Source of the DNA: JAVVSK01 sp036654235
Lineage (GTDB): Bacteria; Bacillota; Clostridia; Christensenellales; CAG-138
Assembly: GCA_036654235.1 (NCBI GenBank)
Contig: JAVVSK010000020.1
Coordinates: 1-30,197 of the forward strand
Length of the DNA: 30,197 nucleotides
Direction of reading: 5' to 3'
Shown here: piece by piece, positions 14,681 to 22,656 of the stretch
How positions within the stretch are numbered: position 1 is the stretch's first letter
Layout: each line of letters opens with the position of its first letter
Position numbers and translations under genes: made by a program
Notes under the pieces: generated by a model
Database searches by the model: none
Told to the model about the DNA's origin: nothing
The model's input: only the letters and a program-made list of their open reading frames with translations

Positions 14681-16057
14681 ATGGAAGATAAATTTATCAA
14701 AAATTCTAACGACCCGGGAGATGAAAGAGATAACGCTTCGCATCCCGAAAACCTTCAAAGTGACGAAATAAAAATGGAACCTCAATATTATTCGTGCGCT
14801 CCAGAGTCATATCATGAACAACCGAATCGGAAAAAGAAAAACATAGGACAGCCCGGGTGTGGTATCTATGTTTTTATCGCCATACTCGTCTTTTTACTTG
14901 CGACGGTTTTAATTTCTATCGTAGTAGGAACGCTTAAAAGTATCGATATTCCGATGCCTTCCATTCCGCTCCCGTCCGCTTCGTTAAATCCCAATGCACC
15001 CCCTAATAATACGCCGAATTCGACTTTCCATCCTTATCCATCGCGTTCACCCGGACTTATGCCTCCTCTCGACGGAGTTCATCCGACAATAACCGACCCG
15101 TCTAATCCATTTCCCGATATAATAGATACGGTTAAATTAGGAGTAGTAGGAATATACAACTACGCGGAATCCTCTGTCCCCGGGAATAAGGCTATGATAC
15201 AGGGTTCCGGAACCGGATTTCTAATTTCGTCCGACGGCTATTTAATTACCAATGCGCACGTTATAGATGGTGCAAAATTCGTCTCCGCCGTCCTCGTAAA
15301 CGGAAAAGAAATTGAAGCAGAAGTAATAGGCTCTGATTTAACGACAGATATTGCCGTCTTAAAAATAGACAATTCGTCTTTAAATCTCGCGCCCCTTGTA
15401 CTTGGAGATTCAAAGACGGTTCGTATGGGCGAGTTTGTAATAGTAATAGGTGATCCATCGGGACGTGAGCTTGCCGGATCAGCGACTTTCGGAATAATAA
15501 GCGCGACGGAAAGATCCGTAAATATAGATGGACGAACTAATATTTATATACAGACCGACGCGGCTGTAAATCCCGGAAACAGTGGCGGACCGCTTCTTAA
15601 TAATAAAGGTGAAGTCATCGGAATAGTTTCCGCAAAGACAATAACCGCAAGCTACGATGAAACCGGAAACGCGATAAACGCTGAGGGCTTAGGCTTTGCG
15701 ATTCCTATGCACGATGCTCTTTCCATTGTTGAACAGCTAATAACAAACGGTTATATACTGCGCCCCGGAATAGGTGTTACGGTGACGCTTCTCGATAAGG
15801 TTGCCCAATCCGAAAAGAACATGCCTGACGGAGTATACGTCGTTTCCGTCGTTGAAAACGGTCCTGGATATAACTCAGGACTTCGGACGGGAGACATGAT
15901 TGTTGAATGCGACGGAAATGCGGTTTCGACAACCGATGCATTTGCCTCATATGTACGCGGAAAAAAGATAGGCGCTAAGTTGACGATTCGCTATTGGCGC
16001 GAAGGACAATATTATAATGCTGTTATAGTCGTTGGTGACCTGAATAATTTAGGCTGA
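14681..16057 (+). CDS. Membrane-anchored HtrA-like serine protease with PDZ domain
   Basis: HtrA/DegP-type proteases degrade or check misfolded exported proteins. The 458-residue product has a charged cytoplasmic N-terminus of about 55 residues, one membrane helix (about 60-82), then a Pro/Ser-rich linker (about 90-135). The trypsin-like domain has catalytic His193 (TNAHV), Asp223 (TTDIAV) and Ser301 (GNSGG). A C-terminal PDZ domain covers about 363-452. The triad is intact. The start is the ATG at 14681 with AGAGGT upstream; a longer frame upstream lacks a binding site and would add only polar residues. The gene has its own promoter (14578-14607) and terminator (16079-16123). No two-component or stress regulator gene is adjacent. 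Confidence 0.93.
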   Translation: MEDKFIKNSNDPGDERDNASHPENLQSDEIKMEPQYYSCAPESYHEQPNRKKKNIGQPGCGIYVFIAILVFLLATVLISIVVGTLKSIDIPMPSIPLPSASLNPNAPPNNTPNSTFHPYPSRSPGLMPPLDGVHPTITDPSNPFPDIIDTVKLGVVGIYNYAESSVPGNKAMIQGSGTGFLISSDGYLITNAHVIDGAKFVSAVLVNGKEIEAEVIGSDLTTDIAVLKIDNSSLNLAPLVLGDSKTVRMGEFVIVIGDPSGRELAGSATFGIISATERSVNIDGRTNIYIQTDAAVNPGNSGGPLLNNKGEVIGIVSAKTITASYDETGNAINAEGLGFAIPMHDALSIVEQLITNGYILRPGIGVTVTLLDKVAQSEKNMPDGVYVVSVVENGPGYNSGLRTGDMIVECDGNAVSTTDAFASYVRGKKIGAKLTIRYWREGQYYNAVIVVGDLNNLG

Positions 16058-16078
16058 GTTTCGCTAAAAAGCTGTTTT

Positions 16079-16123
16079 AGCTGCAACACATTCTAAAAAC
16101 AAGGAATTGTTGCAGCTTTTTTA
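16079..16123 (+). terminator. Terminator of protease gene
   Basis: Arms AGCTGCAACA (16079-16088) and TGTTGCAGCT (16108-16117) are perfectly complementary and are followed by a run of T residues. It lies about 20 nt after the protease stop codon and isolates it from yabPQ. Confidence 0.85.
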
Positions 16124-16135
16124 TTTTCTCCGTTT

Positions 16136-16164
16136 GCATATATTGAGATCTAAGAACATACAAT
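16136..16164 (+). promoter_or_regulatory. Predicted sigma-E (mother-cell) promoter of yabPQ
   Basis: GCATATA (16136-16142) and CATACAAT (16157-16164) are separated by 14 nt. The -10 part matches the Bacillus subtilis sigma-E consensus exactly and the -35 part in six of seven positions. In B. subtilis yabP and yabQ belong to the sigma-E regulon, so the promoter fits the genes it precedes. Confidence 0.75.
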
Positions 16165-16195
16165 TCAATACAGGGCATTTGGAGGAACAAAATAT

Positions 16196-16489
16196 ATGGA
16201 AAAACGCTTGCCGGATGCGGGCTCGCTGAGAGTACGCTCACATTGTATACATATAGATAATCGCTCTATGATGAGTATCACCGGTGTAAAGGATGTATCA
16301 AGTTTTAATGAAAGCGAAGTTTTATTGCTTACTGATTGCGGCGATCTCTGCATAGAAGGAAACGATTTGCATATAACAAGGCTTGACCTTGAGGACGGTC
16401 AGGTGATAGTCGAAGGCGAACTTGTAGCTTTTGAATATGAGGATGTTCCTGATGGAAAATCTAAGTTGTTTGGGAAGATATTTAAATAA
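16196..16489 (+). CDS. yabP: Sporulation protein YabP
   Basis: YabP is needed for sporulation in B. subtilis and acts in the mother cell, together with YabQ; the mechanism is not known. The 97-residue product matches the family over its full length, with DNRSMMSITGVKDVSSFNE followed by a beta-rich core (LLTDCGDLCIEGNDLHIT). No membrane segment is present. GGAGG lies 10 nt before the ATG. It is preceded by a sigma-E type promoter and overlaps yabQ by one base, so the pair forms a sporulation operon. Confidence 0.92.
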   Translation: MEKRLPDAGSLRVRSHCIHIDNRSMMSITGVKDVSSFNESEVLLLTDCGDLCIEGNDLHITRLDLEDGQVIVEGELVAFEYEDVPDGKSKLFGKIFK

Positions 16490-16806
16490 TGCATAATACC
16501 TTAATGCAGGTCTACGAATTTTTAGGCGCGCTATATGGAGGAATACTTATAGGCATATCGTACAGTACGCTAAAATTGCCACGCATTTTTACTAAGGATC
16601 GTATTATCGGTATTGTTTTAGATATTATATTCGTGATTATCGCATCTGCAATAGCAATTTTTACTTTTTACATTGTAACGGGTGGAGAGATAAGGATGTT
16701 TTTATTTTTCGGGCTTCTTATGGGCTTTGTTATCGAAAAATGCAGCATTGATTTTCTTATATTCCATTTTATTTTTATATTATTTAGTAATAAACTACCA
16801 AAATAG
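16489..16806 (+). CDS. yabQ: Spore cortex biosynthesis protein YabQ
   Basis: YabQ is a polytopic membrane protein of the forespore outer membrane required for cortex formation in B. subtilis. The 105-residue product is highly hydrophobic, with three to four membrane segments (about 8-26, 40-62, 66-84 and 86-100), and fits the short clostridial form of the family. Its ATG overlaps the yabP stop codon. The order yabP-yabQ-divIC is conserved in Firmicutes and supports the assignment. Confidence 0.88.
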   Translation: MHNTLMQVYEFLGALYGGILIGISYSTLKLPRIFTKDRIIGIVLDIIFVIIASAIAIFTFYIVTGGEIRMFLFFGLLMGFVIEKCSIDFLIFHFIFILFSNKLPK

Positions 16807-16807
16807 C

Positions 16808-16836
16808 TTGCATTATGATTAACTCTGTTTTATTAT
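16808..16836 (+). promoter_or_regulatory. Sigma-A promoter of divIC
   Basis: TTGCAT (16808-16813) and TATTAT (16831-16836) are 17 nt apart, directly after the yabQ stop codon. This lets divIC be expressed during growth while yabPQ is restricted to sporulation. Confidence 0.6.
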
Positions 16837-16860
16837 AACTATATTGGAGGATAGGAAAAA

Positions 16861-17148
16861 ATGATAAAGTGTAAAAAAAGATTTAAACCACTTTTTTTCA
16901 CAGTGCTTACGTTGGGCTTTGTAGCGGCTGTGAGCTTTATTTTTATCAATCAATATTTAAAGTCTGCGGAAATAGAAGCTGAGCGTAAGCAGCTGACAGA
17001 ACGATATACTCAGTGCCTTTTAGAAGTTCAGCGTCTTGAACTTATGCAAAAATACATTAAAACCGATGAATTTTTAAAATACTATGTACGCGATAAATAT
17101 GGACTTGTTGACCGCAACGATATCTTATTTTACGACTCGGAATCATGA
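16861..17148 (+). CDS. divIC: DivIC/FtsB-type septum formation protein
   Basis: DivIC and its relatives are bitopic membrane proteins of the divisome that bind FtsL and DivIB/FtsQ. The 95-residue product has a short basic cytoplasmic tail, a membrane helix at about 11-32, a coiled coil at about 35-65 (EAERKQLTERYTQCLLEVQR) and the typical end DEFLKYYVRDKYGLV. GGAGG stands upstream of the ATG. Its position after yabPQ is that of divIC in Bacillus. FtsL is a structural alternative, but the neighbourhood favours DivIC. Confidence 0.88.
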   Translation: MIKCKKRFKPLFFTVLTLGFVAAVSFIFINQYLKSAEIEAERKQLTERYTQCLLEVQRLELMQKYIKTDEFLKYYVRDKYGLVDRNDILFYDSES

Positions 17149-17201
17149 CTGTCTTTTCAATTGATAAGCTCAGCCACTGTTTTATTGCCCAATAAAACAA
17201 T

Positions 17202-17239
17202 AAAAATCCTGTCCCGTCATTATAAGGGGCAGGATTTTT
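17202..17239. terminator. Bidirectional terminator
   Basis: A 14-bp stem (17202-17215 with 17226-17239, one G-U pair) has A-rich and T-rich flanks on both sides. It separates divIC (plus strand) from the convergent membrane protein gene ending at 17251 and can end both transcripts. Confidence 0.85.
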
Positions 17240-17250
17240 AAGTTTAAATA

Positions 17251-17682
17251 TTAGGCTTTTAATGTCGTGTTTTTAGGTTCGGTTTTTACGACAAATGTTC
17301 CAATAAGATAGAGCGCCGATATGCAAAGAGCGATCCAGGTTCTAACTGGAAGCTGCATAAATGCTGCGCCACCGAGAATAGTAAGGACAATCTGCGCTAT
17401 TGCCGCAGCAAAAAGCACAATACCAAATATTCTGCAAAGAGTTACGGGTTTCGCTATAACTCCGAATATACCTGCAATAAGTCCTAAAACCGAAACCGCG
17501 GCTATAAAATAGAGCTCGTGATGAAACTTAACCGCGGTTGCACCTAGCGGTTCAAGTAATTGCTTAAAGCCCTCACCAAAATCGATATTTAATATTAGAA
17601 CCGCTGCAACGAGTATACCCAAGAGACTAACGATAATATAGAGTACGCTCACGATTCTTAAAAATACCTTACTACTATTCAT
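17251..17682 (-). CDS. Four-helix membrane protein, unknown function
   Basis: This 143-residue protein has four predicted membrane helices (about 7-30, 55-77, 82-105 and 112-133) and a charged C-terminus. The pattern resembles small DUF-type membrane proteins in Clostridia, but I do not recognise a specific family. AAGGAGG precedes the ATG at good spacing, and a near-consensus promoter lies at 17728-17756. This strong expression setup is notable for a protein of unknown role. It stands alone, with a shared terminator at its end. Confidence 0.8.
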   Translation of the reverse strand: MNSSKVFLRIVSVLYIIVSLLGILVAAVLILNIDFGEGFKQLLEPLGATAVKFHHELYFIAAVSVLGLIAGIFGVIAKPVTLCRIFGIVLFAAAIAQIVLTILGGAAFMQLPVRTWIALCISALYLIGTFVVKTEPKNTTLKA

Positions 17683-17727
17683 GAAATATACCTCCTTATT
17701 ATTGCTACGAGTTCATCGCACTTAAGT

Positions 17728-17756
17728 ATTGTACCATATGTTTCCATTTTCGTCAA
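17728..17756 (-). promoter_or_regulatory. Strong sigma-A promoter for membrane protein gene
   Basis: On the minus strand TTGACG (17751-17756) and TACAAT (17728-17733) are 17 nt apart, one mismatch each from consensus. The leader to the ATG at 17682 is about 40 nt. Confidence 0.75.
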
Positions 17757-17855
17757 TTTTATTTTGCAATTTACAGTCCGCATTAAAGAGGTACTTTAAT
17801 TTATTTATATTTTTTATATATAATCACATATTATTATTAGGATGTCTGTTTTAAA

Positions 17856-18410
17856 TTATTCTTCTTTTTTAGGCTCGGATTGTTTTACATCTAAAATCGA
17901 ATCTAGTATATCTTTATAAATGGCGCTTGCTGCCTTTGACCAATTTCGAACCGCTTGATTCGCATATTCTACCGTAGGCACGTTTATAACCATAGATAAA
18001 AGAACCCTATCCCTCTCAGCGGCGCGTAAAACAACGTCGAATCCGCCCGCAGGCTGAGCAAGACAATTTGTATAAAACATATCCTCACTCATAAGACTCT
18101 CTTTGTTTTCGCCAATATATTTTTTTATGTTGGCACGCACAGATAATGGTATCTGTTCTACGAAAACCGGGTACACCTCGCGTGCCTTCTCCGTAAGACC
18201 ATATCCCTGACCAATTTTTGACGGAACAGCGGCTATATATCCGTTTGCTTCGAGATCGTTTATGGTTTGCTGAAGCTCAAAATAATTGATAAGATCCAGA
18301 TCGAACGCGACAGCGGAAAGTTGATTTCGCGATATAATATCCTGCATCGTCTCAACTATATAAAGTATTATGACCTTGTTTTTAGAGTCGCCCGATAAAA
18401 AATGCGCCAT
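17856..18410 (-). CDS. DUF4364 family winged-helix protein
   Basis: The 184-residue product matches DUF4364, a clostridial family with a winged-helix fold related to PadR/MarR-type regulators. The N-terminal part reads KNKVIILYIVETMQDIISRN, followed by YFELQQTINDLEANGYIAAV and a GYGLTEKARE wing. The C-terminal half is alpha/beta with an acidic, lysine-rich end. It is probably a cytoplasmic DNA-binding regulator, but targets are unknown. GGGAGA precedes the ATG. It follows the YitT gene by 55 nt on the same strand and may share its transcript. Confidence 0.85.
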   Translation of the reverse strand: MAHFLSGDSKNKVIILYIVETMQDIISRNQLSAVAFDLDLINYFELQQTINDLEANGYIAAVPSKIGQGYGLTEKAREVYPVFVEQIPLSVRANIKKYIGENKESLMSEDMFYTNCLAQPAGGFDVVLRAAERDRVLLSMVINVPTVEYANQAVRNWSKAASAIYKDILDSILDVKQSEPKKEE

Positions 18411-18465
18411 AAAATGATCTCCCTTCTGTATTTCTAAATATTCGTATACTTTCAGTTTTTAATTT

Positions 18466-19371
18466 TTATTCAGATATATCCGAAAATCCAAGTCCATATG
18501 CCTCATCTATAGTACACAGCATAATCATAGCATTTTTATCTATTTGATGCACCAACAGTCTTGCACGGCACACCTCGGATTTTGAACATACACAGACAGT
18601 TATAACGCGTTCCATGCCTGTATATGCACCTACCGCGTTTATAAATGTTATACCGCGTTCGGTATCATCCGAAATTTTTTCGGCAATTTCATGGCTCTTT
18701 TCGCTTATAACCATCAGCATTCTCTGCGCTCCCGATCCATATATGAGTTTATCTATAATCGTAGTACTGACAAATGCCATAATTATACCGTACAGCACTG
18801 CGTTTATATCTCCAAATACAAATGCGCCTGCGACTATGACAATTCCGTCTACAATCAGAGAAACAGTACCTATAGACAAATGCGGAAACTTTTTTCTTAG
18901 GCTCATTATAATAAAATCTGTTCCACCCGTTGATGAGCCTCGCATATATATAAGTGCAAGTCCTGCCCCGGATAAAGCTCCGGCAAACAGTGCAGCAAGT
19001 AAAGAATTATCGCTATATACCGGGAAAAGCGTAAATACAACGTCCATAAAAAACGCAGATATTAGCATACTCCTAATCGACTTGATAAAAAATTGCTTCC
19101 CGAGAAGTTTAAAACATATAAGTATCACGGGGATATTGAAGATCAATGTACAAAGTCCTATAGGTATCCCGGGAATATAGTGGTTTATGATCAGTGCAAG
19201 ACCCGAAATACCGCCCGGTGCAAAGTTTGCTGACGACGCAAATGTATATATTCCCGCAGCAAACAATATGCTTCCTAAAATATCATACAAAGTGTCAATC
19301 GCTAAAATTTTAAGGCGTTTTTTTGTGAATTGCTTCGCAATACATTCTTTTTTAAAGTTAATCTTCTTCAT
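18466..19371 (-). CDS. YitT family membrane protein
   Basis: YitT family proteins have an N-terminal block of five to six membrane helices and a C-terminal cytoplasmic DUF2179 domain. Their transport or signalling role is not settled. The product shows the helix block with motif FAPGGISGLALIINH, a second repeat-like motif STGGTDFI and, from about residue 210, DUF2179 (GAYTGMERVITVCVC and similar). I chose the ATG at 19371 (301 residues). A longer TTG start at 19416 has no binding site and would add 15 polar residues. The site before the ATG is weak (AAAGAAA), so the exact start is uncertain. It lies 71 nt after the DUF3298 gene and probably belongs to the same run. Confidence 0.87.
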   Translation of the reverse strand: MKKINFKKECIAKQFTKKRLKILAIDTLYDILGSILFAAGIYTFASSANFAPGGISGLALIINHYIPGIPIGLCTLIFNIPVILICFKLLGKQFFIKSIRSMLISAFFMDVVFTLFPVYSDNSLLAALFAGALSGAGLALIYMRGSSTGGTDFIIMSLRKKFPHLSIGTVSLIVDGIVIVAGAFVFGDINAVLYGIIMAFVSTTIIDKLIYGSGAQRMLMVISEKSHEIAEKISDDTERGITFINAVGAYTGMERVITVCVCSKSEVCRARLLVHQIDKNAMIMLCTIDEAYGLGFSDISE

Positions 19372-19442
19372 ACGGTCATTTCTTTTGTTAATATATTTTT
19401 TATCAATATTCCCCAACTAGATAAATGCGCGCATTAAAATAT

Positions 19443-20171
19443 TTATTCCATGCGCAAAACCAAGTTTTTTATTCTTAAAATCGGGCTTTCAGGACCTAAA
19501 AAAGCGGCAAGTTCATTATAATCAATATGAATCTCAATACAGCCCGCACTATATGTCGCTATTTCATACAATCTATAGACAAAAACTATACTCGTTCCCG
19601 TAATGTAAAATAATCGGCTGTCATCGAGAGGTTTTATTTCGCTTAAAAGAACCAATTCTCGAGCCTTATAATTTAAAATATTCGCAATACCGGCATGCCA
19701 TGACGGATTTTGGTTCGCCATAATATCGCTTAATAAAAGTTTAGTCCCCGTATCGCAGTTATATGTAAGAGCAAGTACACCGATTTTATTCCCTATTGAG
19801 TCATAAGAATAGAGGGCGAACGAAAATAGACCATTATCATTATAATAGATCTCGCAGTTTACTGTTTGTGCTTTAGTTTCTGAATCAGCAAAAATCGCCG
19901 CCTCACTCTTAATTGAGAGGTTCATTTTTTTATCCTCAGCACCACCTGATAATGTAGGATATTTCAATGATCCTTCCCCGCTAGGAAGCGTCATAAAAGT
20001 TAGAGTAACTATAAGGGGACTCCTCCTCGGGTTATCCAATGTCATTGATGGCGATAGCGAATTTCCAGTATTCGAATTCCCGCCAGAAAAAACATTTCCC
20101 ATAGCAAGTACAGCAATAAAAATGGCGGTGAGCATAACCAGCCCCACTATAATCGGCGCATATTTTTTCAC
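19443..20171 (-). CDS. Membrane-anchored protein with RsiV-like DUF3298 domain
   Basis: The 242-residue product begins with a single membrane anchor (about 3-23), then a Ser/Asn-rich linker. The extracytoplasmic domain has a C-terminal part reading VFVYRLYEIATYSAGCIEIHI, matching the YEIAPYAAG region of DUF3298, the domain found in RsiV and related lysozyme-binding proteins. A LSDIM motif precedes it as in that family. The anti-sigma part of RsiV is absent, so this is not RsiV itself. The start is the GTG at 20171, with AGGTGG 5 nt upstream; a GTG three codons earlier directly follows the thiI stop but lacks this spacing. It is probably co-transcribed with thiI. The ligand is unknown. Confidence 0.75.
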   Translation of the reverse strand: MKKYAPIIVGLVMLTAIFIAVLAMGNVFSGGNSNTGNSLSPSMTLDNPRRSPLIVTLTFMTLPSGEGSLKYPTLSGGAEDKKMNLSIKSEAAIFADSETKAQTVNCEIYYNDNGLFSFALYSYDSIGNKIGVLALTYNCDTGTKLLLSDIMANQNPSWHAGIANILNYKARELVLLSEIKPLDDSRLFYITGTSIVFVYRLYEIATYSAGCIEIHIDYNELAAFLGPESPILRIKNLVLRME

Positions 20172-20180
20172 ATATTCCAC

Positions 20181-21344
20181 CTACCTAATAATAATTGTCT
20201 CCCTGCCCTCAATGGCAATTTTTAAAAGCTCCGAAAAATCGGCTTCGGCTTCGCTCTTTATTATAGCATCAAGTTTAGGTTTCGTCACGGGATGTTTAGG
20301 AACAAAAACAGTGCAGCAATCCTCATAAGGAAGGATGGAAATTTCAAAGGTTCCGATCTTTCTAGCGACTCTTGTTATATCCTCCTTATCAAATCCTATT
20401 AGTGGACGAAAAACAGGCATATTCACCGTCGAATTTGTAACGCTCAGCGCCTCCATTGTCTGACTTGCTACCTGCCCCAGCGATTCACCGGTTATTATAG
20501 AAATAGCGCCCTCCTCAAGTGCTACGGACTCCGCTATCCGCATCATAAAGCGGCGCATTATAAGTGTTGTTTCCTTCTCCGGGCATACCTCGTGTATCTT
20601 CATCTGAATATCAGTAAACGGTATAATGTGAAGCTTTATCGTACCAACATATCGCGAAAGTATTTTCGCAAGTTCTATAACCTTATCCTTAGCCCGTTCG
20701 CTCGTATAGGGATAACTGTAAAAATGAATTGCGGAAAGTACCGCCCCTCGCCTTGCCATCATATAGCCCGCAACCGGGCTGTCTATTCCGCCTGAAAGCA
20801 TTAGCATTGAGTGTCCCGCCGTTCCCACCGGCATACCGCCCGCTGCCTTGTATTCGTTCGTATATAGAAGAGCATCTTCCCTAATTTCTACAGTGAGCTT
20901 TATCTTGGGATCATGAACATCTACGGAAACTCCGTCAACGCGTTCTAAAAGAGCATGTCCAAGTTCGCGGCAAAGCTCCGTAGAATCCATCGGATATTTT
21001 TTATCCGAACGCCGCGCCAAGACCTTAAAAGTATTCATCTCTCCACTCTTAGCTTCATTTAAAAGATCGGCCGCGGACGATACAATTGAGTCAAAATCCT
21101 TATCTACGGCTATCGCCTTTGAAATTGAGTGTATTCCAAAGACGTTTAAGAGGCGCTCCAGTGCAAAATCCACGGTTTCGGTGCGGACTCCGGTTACATA
21201 GATACGCCCCTGATCATGCGAAACCTTTCCGCCATAGCGTGAAACGGCGGTTTTCATATTTTCCATGAGCTTTTTCTCAAAAAAAGGTCTGTTCAACCCT
21301 TTCAGATGCAGCTCCGCGTACTTTACCAATAAAACATTTTCCAT
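20181..21344 (-). CDS. thiI: tRNA 4-thiouridine synthase ThiI, short form
   Basis: ThiI adenylates U8 of tRNA and transfers sulfur to make 4-thiouridine; in some bacteria it also serves thiamine thiazole formation. The 387-residue product has a ferredoxin-like/THUMP N-terminal half and a PP-loop ATPase with SGGIDSP at about 184-190. Two adjacent cysteines lie at about 343-344 (PYEDCCTVF), the position of the first catalytic Cys. The C-terminal rhodanese domain of the E. coli enzyme is absent, as in B. subtilis, where a partner cysteine desulfurase supplies sulfur. Such a gene sits directly upstream here. The start is the ATG at 21344, with GGAG just upstream; an upstream TTG is less likely. 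The gap from the desulfurase stop is 40 nt. Confidence 0.95.
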   Translation of the reverse strand: MENVLLVKYAELHLKGLNRPFFEKKLMENMKTAVSRYGGKVSHDQGRIYVTGVRTETVDFALERLLNVFGIHSISKAIAVDKDFDSIVSSAADLLNEAKSGEMNTFKVLARRSDKKYPMDSTELCRELGHALLERVDGVSVDVHDPKIKLTVEIREDALLYTNEYKAAGGMPVGTAGHSMLMLSGGIDSPVAGYMMARRGAVLSAIHFYSYPYTSERAKDKVIELAKILSRYVGTIKLHIIPFTDIQMKIHEVCPEKETTLIMRRFMMRIAESVALEEGAISIITGESLGQVASQTMEALSVTNSTVNMPVFRPLIGFDKEDITRVARKIGTFEISILPYEDCCTVFVPKHPVTKPKLDAIIKSEAEADFSELLKIAIEGRETIIIR

Positions 21345-21384
21345 TAGTATCTCCAACTCTTTAGATAATTCTTTGAATTTATTT

Positions 21385-22524
21385 TTATCTGCGTTTATAT
21401 TTTCTTAGCTTTGTTATTATCGTCTCAATATTATCGCAAGCTATATCTATTTCGTCCGATGTTGTATACGGACATATACTAATGCGAATCGCTCCTAAAA
21501 GCCTTTCACCATCAATACCCATGCTTGAAAGCACGCGACTACCCTTTTTATGAGTGCTGCATGCGGAGCCTGTGGATACGCAAATTCCGCTATCCGCAAG
21601 CGAATGAAGGAGAACCTCGCCCCGAACGCCCAAAAAAGATGTATTGATTATATGCGGCGCGGAAAAATTTTTCAATGGCGAGTTGATAATAACGTCGTTC
21701 ATCCCTAAAAGCCTACTTATAAGTTGCGTCTTTATCCTGTTCATATCGGCTATAATTTTAGCTTGATTTTCGCTATAAATACTTATCGCTTTATCAAGAC
21801 CCATTATCCCGGGAACATTCGTTGTCCCGGATCTTAAGTCGCGTTCCTGACCTCCGCCTATCTGTCCACCCAAAAATTTCGTACCTTTTCTTACGAAAAG
21901 CGCTCCAACGCCCTTAGGCGCATGTAATTTATGTCCGCTTATCGAATAGAAATCACATGGAACACGAGAAAACGGAAGTTTAGCAAAGGCCTGAACCCCG
22001 TCCACATGGAAAATCGCATTTTTGGCGTTTTCGTTTATAAGTTTTTTACAATAAGCAATGTCGTTCACGGCACCCGTTTCGTTGTTTACATGCATTAGCG
22101 ATATAAATTGCGTTTTATCCGACAAAAGTGCCCGAAACGCGTCTAAATCCAACTCGCCGCTTTCAGTAACCGGGGCAAATTTTACGGTATATCCTTGCTG
22201 TATCAGCGATTTAAACACCTCATAAACAGAGGGATGTTCTGTCGCTCCGCAAATTATTTCACCCTTATTCCTAAGCGCGTGAAGCGAACCAAATATCGCC
22301 ATATTGTTGCTCTCTGTTCCCCCTGAAGTATATATAATTTCTTCGGGGGTCGCCCCAAATAGGGTCGCAAGCCTTTGGCGTGCCGCATTTACATCATGTT
22401 CTACATTAACTGCGGCTGTATATGCACTCGACGGATTGAAAAAATTTTCCGTCATATAATAATTGACCGTTTCAGCGACCTGAGGGAGTACCCATGTGGT
22501 CGCACTGTTATCCAAGTATATCAT
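21385..22524 (-). CDS. Cysteine desulfurase (NifZ/IscS-like), ThiI partner
   Basis: This pyridoxal-phosphate enzyme takes sulfur from cysteine as an enzyme-bound persulfide. The 379-residue product shows the start IYLDNSATT, His97 (ATEHPSV), the cofactor lysine at about 199 (SGHKLHAPKG) and the catalytic loop STGSACSTHKKG with Cys at about 322. It is followed directly by thiI on the same strand, the arrangement of nifZ-thiI in B. subtilis, so tRNA thiolation is the likely main role. The start is the ATG at 22524, 9 nt after GGAG; an earlier frame is open but would add a Cys-rich stretch encoded by the palindromes. The leader contains two hairpins (22551-22594) and a promoter at 22613-22641. 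Confidence 0.93.
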   Translation of the reverse strand: MIYLDNSATTWVLPQVAETVNYYMTENFFNPSSAYTAAVNVEHDVNAARQRLATLFGATPEEIIYTSGGTESNNMAIFGSLHALRNKGEIICGATEHPSVYEVFKSLIQQGYTVKFAPVTESGELDLDAFRALLSDKTQFISLMHVNNETGAVNDIAYCKKLINENAKNAIFHVDGVQAFAKLPFSRVPCDFYSISGHKLHAPKGVGALFVRKGTKFLGGQIGGGQERDLRSGTTNVPGIMGLDKAISIYSENQAKIIADMNRIKTQLISRLLGMNDVIINSPLKNFSAPHIINTSFLGVRGEVLLHSLADSGICVSTGSACSTHKKGSRVLSSMGIDGERLLGAIRISICPYTTSDEIDIACDNIETIITKLRKYKRR

Positions 22525-22539
22525 TAACATCAACTCCAT

Positions 22540-22594
22540 TAGACAGTCTATGCAAAAATCACGATTTTTGCAAATCAAAAAGTACTTTGATTTG
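22540..22594. repeat. Three adjacent palindromes in a divergent control region
   Basis: An 11-bp odd palindrome (TAGACAGTCTA, 22540-22550) is followed directly by a perfect 10-bp inverted repeat (TGCAAAAATC at 22551-22560, its complement at 22563-22572). Overlapping its end is a 9-bp inverted repeat (CAAATCAAA at 22571-22579, complement at 22586-22594). The last one covers the -35 box of the HIT gene promoter. On the minus strand the same sequences form two hairpins in the leader of the cysteine desulfurase mRNA. They may be operator sites, leader RNA structures, or both. Confidence 0.75.
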
Positions 22595-22620
22595 CCATTA
22601 GTAGCTTAAAAATGTATAAT
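22592..22620 (+). promoter_or_regulatory. Sigma-A promoter of HIT gene
   Basis: TTGCCA (22592-22597) and a perfect TATAAT (22615-22620) are 17 nt apart. The -35 box overlaps the third palindrome, and the -10 box overlaps that of the divergent promoter. Confidence 0.75.
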
Positions 22621-22641
22621 ATTTAAAAATAGCTCAATCAA
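22613..22641 (-). promoter_or_regulatory. Promoter of cysteine desulfurase-thiI operon
   Basis: On the minus strand TTGATT (22636-22641) and TATACA (22613-22618) are 17 nt apart. The -10 boxes of this and the HIT promoter share bases, so both cannot be occupied at once. The leader is about 80 nt and contains two hairpins. Confidence 0.6.
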
Positions 22642-22656
22642 CTGGAGGATGTTTTT

